This document shows positions 40,211 through 43,699 of a stretch of DNA of 43,699 bases, one piece after another (position 1 is the first letter of the stretch; every line of letters begins with the position of its first letter). This stretch comes from CAZWSE01 sp964636575 (GTDB taxonomy: Bacteria > Pseudomonadota > Alphaproteobacteria > Rhodobacterales > Rhodobacteraceae). Under the pieces are notes generated by a model. The model was not told the origin of the DNA, searched no databases, and was given only the letters and a program-made list of their open reading frames with translations. The position numbers and the translations under genes are program-made. Where the stretch lies: contig CAZWSE010000014.1 of assembly GCA_964636575.1 (NCBI GenBank), forward strand, positions 1 through 43,699, in the 5' to 3' direction.

Positions 40211-43200
40211 TCACAAGAAAATCAGAGTATCCGCGAACTGGATCGCTTCGATGTCGATGAGGGTATCCGTGCCTTCGCGTGATGCGCCCAAGGCTGTGAC
40301 CTGCGTGACATCGTTGTTTTGAGTGACGGCGTACTCCGATGCATTCGCCTCAAACACCGCCACATCCCAGCCCGCGCCACCATCCAAAATGTCGTCCAAA
40401 GCGCCACCCGCCAAACGGTCGTTGCCGCCGCGTCCTTCAAGGTGGTCTTCCCCATATAGCCCGCGCAATGTGTTGCGGCCTGCGTCCCCGATCAAAAGAT
40501 CATTGTGGCTGCTGCCGGTTAAATTCTCGATCGAGGTGTAAAGATCCTGCGCCGCCTGACCGGACCCATAGATGCCTACGGTTAAAGATGCGGTCACACC
40601 AGATGTCGACAAGTCATAGGCAACCGTATCGCGCCCGGTGCCGCCGTCATATCTGTCACGTCCGCCGTCTGACCCGACAAACCAATCATTGCCGCCCAAT
40701 CCCCGAAAATCATCAGCGCCGTCTGACCCCAAAAAGCGATCTGAATAGACCGAACCTGTGAGCCTTTCGATGTTTGTAAATCGGTCGCCCTCGGCTTGAC
40801 CGCTGATCCCGCGCCCTGCGCCCAGATCGACCACAACGGCGTCTGGCGCATAGACATATGACAGCATGTCCCGCCCATCGCCGCCATCGATCACGTCCGA
40901 TCCGTCGCTGCCAACGATCCAATCGTAGTTGCCAAGCGCCCTGATCCGGTTGTCGCCTTCATCAGTTCTAATAAAATCACCGTAGATGCTGCCTGTGATG
41001 TTTTCGATATTGATCCAAGTGTCGGTGTCCGTGCCGGATGTGGCGTGTCCGGTTGTCATATCGATTGACACCCCAAGGGCTGCATCGACAAAGCTGATGG
41101 TGTCTGTGCCAGAGCCTCCGTCGATCATGTCGCTGCCCAAGCCAGGCGTTAGAAAGTCGTTCCCTGCCGCGCCGAATATTTGGTCGTCCCCGCCAAGTCC
41201 TGACAAAAGATCATCGCCCAGCCCGCCGTTCAGGATATCATCAAGCGCCGAGCCGCTTTGCACCACTGGATCAGACGGGTCGCTTTGCCCCGCTTCGTTG
41301 ATGTCGACAGTGATCGTCGTTTGAATGGGAGCGGTTGCGGTGGCGGGTTGTGTCTCAACAAGGGTGAGCGTCAGTGTCTCGCGCCCTTCGGTGATCGCGT
41401 CCGAGTGGGCCGATAGAGACACATAGCCGAGCGTTTGGCCTGCCAAGAAAGTGAGTGTTTCCTGTACGGTCTCGATGTCTGATATCGATGCCGTGCCTTC
41501 GGTTAAGGTGATTGCAAAAGTGGTGTCTTGCAAAAGCGCTTGAGACAAATGCACCGCGACCTGCGCTGTTTGACCTTCGGTAACTTGCGCGTTCGGTGCG
41601 GCCAAAGTGACCTGCGTGCCCCCGTCATCGTCGATCACGAAGCCAACCGCCGAAGTCGTGTCGGTACTTGTCCCAAAGACCCCATTCACGGGGGCGCTAA
41701 GATGCAAGAACAGCGTTTCGTCCGGTTCGGCTGTGGCGTCAAAAGCTGTCGTGAAGGGCAGTAAGACCCGCGTTTGCCCCGGTTGGAAGGTGACGGTTCC
41801 TGACATGTGTTGGGGGATGAAGTCGTTTGCCGATGCGGTGCCGAGCACGGCTTCGTAGGATAGGGTGACGACCTCATCGGACGGTGCGGACAACGCGATG
41901 CCGAACGTCAGGTCGTTTGATCCAAGCCCGGTGTTTTCCAGCACGGAGGCATCGCTGACCGAAATCACTGGCAATGCTGAGAGGTGCGGTATTGGCAGGT
42001 TCAGTGTGGTCCATGTCAGGTCGTTTTGGCCGCCCAATCCTGCGCTGAACAGGACCGTTTCGCCGGTGACGGACGACAAGAGAGGCACACTGACGGTCAT
42101 CCGGTCTTGACCTGCTTCAAAGATCAAATTGCCCGAAACTGATGTATAGTCTTGCCCTGCCAGCGCTGATCCGTCGTGGCTGGCATAGAAGACTTGTGTT
42201 TGTGCTTCGGCGGGCCGTGATAGCCTTACGTCTACCATCACCACTTGATCGCCGGATGCATCTGTTTGAACGGATCGCTGGGTTACGAAAACCTGTGGCG
42301 GTGCAGTTGTGTCGGGGTCAATGCGCAGCACGGAAAGTGCTTGTGTGCCATGCCCCGAAGGATAAAGCGTGGCGCCAGACGGATCAAAAAGCTCCAACCA
42401 AAGGGCTGTGTCTGCTGACACTGATGACGGATCCCGCAACCTGATTTCAATGATCTGGCTGGTTTGGCCGGCGGCGAATGTTGCGACACCGGAGGAGGCC
42501 ATAAGACCGTCTAATGTCGGATCCTCTGCACCTTGCGATTTCAGTGTGTAAGCGACCGAAACCGTCTCATTCGCCACTTGATTGAGCGAAATCACAAACC
42601 GCGCCACAGCGTCGGACTGTTCTGACCATATCGTATCCAGCCCACGCACGGTAAGGGCAGGCGGCGCTGATGGATCAAAGTGCTCGACAATGGCTTGCGC
42701 TGTGACGAAGGGGTGAGCCGCGTCATGTTCCGGTACGAGGGTTCCGGTCAGGAAGAACTGACCCGACTGTGGGGTGTCTGTGTCGCCCAACAGCGGAATA
42801 CGTACCTCGCTATGCATCTGTCCGGCTTCAAATGTGACTTGACCGGTTTGTCCTGCAAAGCCGACCCCTGACACCAAGGTGCCGTCTTGGGTTTGATAGG
42901 TGACGGTCAGTGGCTCGGATGCTGGGCGGCTGAGGGACACAGCAAACACCGCGACGTGACCGTCACCATCTTCTTGGATCACCGCATCTTTGATAAACAC
43001 CACCGGCACGTTTGAGGCGCCATCGTTGTCCAAAATCACGCCAAGTGCGGAAATCTCAGCGTGGCCATCTGCGAATTGAGCACCTGTCGGATTGATCAAG
43101 TGTAGCGAGAAACTCTCATCAGGTTCAGGCAGGCTGTCGGTTTGTAAGGTCACTGAAACCGTCTTGACGGTCTCACCAGCGGCGAAAGTTACTATGCGGG

Positions 43201-43699
43201 GGGTGTTCAGGCTGGAAAAGGGGAGGTTTACATCCGTGTCATCGGCCGTGCCGCCTGACAGGTAGTATTCAACTGTGATTGGCGTCTCAGAGGGTTCGGA
43301 CAAAACCACCGTGAACCCGAGCCGTCCGTCCACAGGGCCGACGTTTTCCAACCCAGCGTCGCCAAGCACGACCATCGTGGGCAGTGGGCTTGATGCGGGT
43401 TGGACCAAATGGGCCTGCGTATAGATTGAAGCGTCTGGGTCAGTGATCGAAGTCAGTCGCAGGCCGAGTGTTTTCAGACCTTCAATACCGTCAGTGGCCG
43501 CGACGGGTAGGGTAAGCTTGGCGGTGCTATGTCCTGCTGCGACCGTGATTTGGCCGCTGAGCTGATCGCCTGACAGCCCGTCTGTTTCGTATGAAAACTG
43601 CAAATCCGAAGGCGCAGGATGCGACAGATGAATGTCAAAGTGAACCTGGCTGTTGGGGCCATCCATGACAGCGATTGGCGCTGTGACAAAGACCTCTGG
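40211..43699 (-). CDS. Calx-beta/RTX repeat exoprotein, N-terminus beyond the window
   Basis: The gene enters from the right edge; 1162 residues are visible and the frame is open to base 43699. About seven Calx-beta-like modules come first (for example VVFIKDAVIQEDGDGHVAVF then VSLSRPASEPLTVTYQT; each ends near a DNDG or DDDG). Then several hemolysin-type nonapeptide blocks follow (GGLGDDLLSGLGGDDQIFG, GGDGRDMLSY, GRGGNDRLAGG), which bind calcium. The C-terminal sequence ends FADTLIFL, as in type I secretion substrates. It is probably a large secreted or surface adhesin-like protein, exported by a type I system encoded elsewhere. No protease or lipase domain is visible in this part. Confidence 0.88.
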   Translation of the reverse strand, partial: PEVFVTAPIAVMDGPNSQVHFDIHLSHPAPSDLQFSYETDGLSGDQLSGQITVAAGHSTAKLTLPVAATDGIEGLKTLGLRLTSITDPDASIYTQAHLVQPASSPLPTMVVLGDAGLENVGPVDGRLGFTVVLSEPSETPITVEYYLSGGTADDTDVNLPFSSLNTPRIVTFAAGETVKTVSVTLQTDSLPEPDESFSLHLINPTGAQFADGHAEISALGVILDNDGASNVPVVFIKDAVIQEDGDGHVAVFAVSLSRPASEPLTVTYQTQDGTLVSGVGFAGQTGQVTFEAGQMHSEVRIPLLGDTDTPQSGQFFLTGTLVPEHDAAHPFVTAQAIVEHFDPSAPPALTVRGLDTIWSEQSDAVARFVISLNQVANETVSVAYTLKSQGAEDPTLDGLMASSGVATFAAGQTSQIIEIRLRDPSSVSADTALWLELFDPSGATLYPSGHGTQALSVLRIDPDTTAPPQVFVTQRSVQTDASGDQVVMVDVRLSRPAEAQTQVFYASHDGSALAGQDYTSVSGNLIFEAGQDRMTVSVPLLSSVTGETVLFSAGLGGQNDLTWTTLNLPIPHLSALPVISVSDASVLENTGLGSNDLTFGIALSAPSDEVVTLSYEAVLGTASANDFIPQHMSGTVTFQPGQTRVLLPFTTAFDATAEPDETLFLHLSAPVNGVFGTSTDTTSAVGFVIDDDGGTQVTLAAPNAQVTEGQTAQVAVHLSQALLQDTTFAITLTEGTASISDIETVQETLTFLAGQTLGYVSLSAHSDAITEGRETLTLTLVETQPATATAPIQTTITVDINEAGQSDPSDPVVQSGSALDDILNGGLGDDLLSGLGGDDQIFGAAGNDFLTPGLGSDMIDGGSGTDTISFVDAALGVSIDMTTGHATSGTDTDTWINIENITGSIYGDFIRTDEGDNRIRALGNYDWIVGSDGSDVIDGGDGRDMLSYVYAPDAVVVDLGAGRGISGQAEGDRFTNIERLTGSVYSDRFLGSDGADDFRGLGGNDWFVGSDGGRDRYDGGTGRDTVAYDLSTSGVTASLTVGIYGSGQAAQDLYTSIENLTGSSHNDLLIGDAGRNTLRGLYGEDHLEGRGGNDRLAGGALDDILDGGAGWDVAVFEANASEYAVTQNNDVTQVTALGASREGTDTLIDIEAIQFADTLIFL

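Overview
This window looks like chromosomal DNA from a marine Roseobacter-group alphaproteobacterium (Rhodobacteraceae). The main reasons are a folB-folP pair with long FolP and FolB proteins, a putA/putR divergon with an Lrp-type PutR, a metF/metR divergon, a pleD-DUF3572 pair, a GTTC-N7-GTTC SOS box, a carnitine-to-glycine-betaine operon and an MttB-family methyltransferase. Genes are densely packed on both strands, and no gap between genes exceeds about 200 bases. I see no insertion sequence, prophage, CRISPR array or rRNA. One run of 100 N at 18781-18880 lies inside metG. Genes run off both ends: the glyS 3' end on the left, and a Calx-beta/RTX protein without its N-terminus on the right.

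Region 1 (1-9140, all plus strand) holds the glyS end, a PPDK-like protein whose ATP-grasp half looks dead, a SleB-type cell wall hydrolase, folB fused to a kinase-like tail, folP, an orphan CoxL-like molybdenum hydroxylase subunit and a DUF2235 hydrolase. Region 2 (9137-19491) is one-carbon, proline and translation housekeeping: a thioesterase, metF with divergent metR and a MetR box between them, suhB, a rhomboid protease, putA with divergent putR, a TPR protein, tRNA-Leu(UAA) and metG. Region 3 (19568-23947) holds an MFS transporter, an SOS-boxed imuA without imuB or dnaE2, a Rid-family protein, an SDR and an aldo/keto reductase.

Region 4 (24044-27951) is a tightly coupled five-gene operon. 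A BKACE enzyme and a carnitine 3-dehydrogenase/thioesterase fusion should together turn carnitine into glycine betaine. A lipocalin-like lipoprotein and a small membrane protein are translationally coupled between them, and an SDR follows. An XRE regulator lies convergently downstream, with a perfect palindrome at its start. Region 5 (28914-32005) has a fatty acid desaturase, an EamA transporter, five 11-bp tandem repeats, a NUDIX hydrolase and a DUF983 protein.

Region 6 (32206-34103) is an ECF sigma cassette: EF-hand protein, sigma factor, a candidate membrane anti-sigma protein and a periplasmic heavy-metal-sensor-type protein. Region 7 (34084-43699) is rich in cyclic-di-GMP signalling. It has a PleD-type diguanylate cyclase, DUF3572, a HAD phosphatase, an MttB homologue, then an H-NOX-fold protein overlapping an HNOBA-GGDEF diguanylate cyclase, and finally the Calx-beta/RTX exoprotein. 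The most interesting signal is the H-NOX-like protein. It aligns clearly with the soluble guanylate cyclase beta H-NOX domain but lacks the proximal heme histidine and the YxSxR motif, while its HNOBA-GGDEF partner looks intact.
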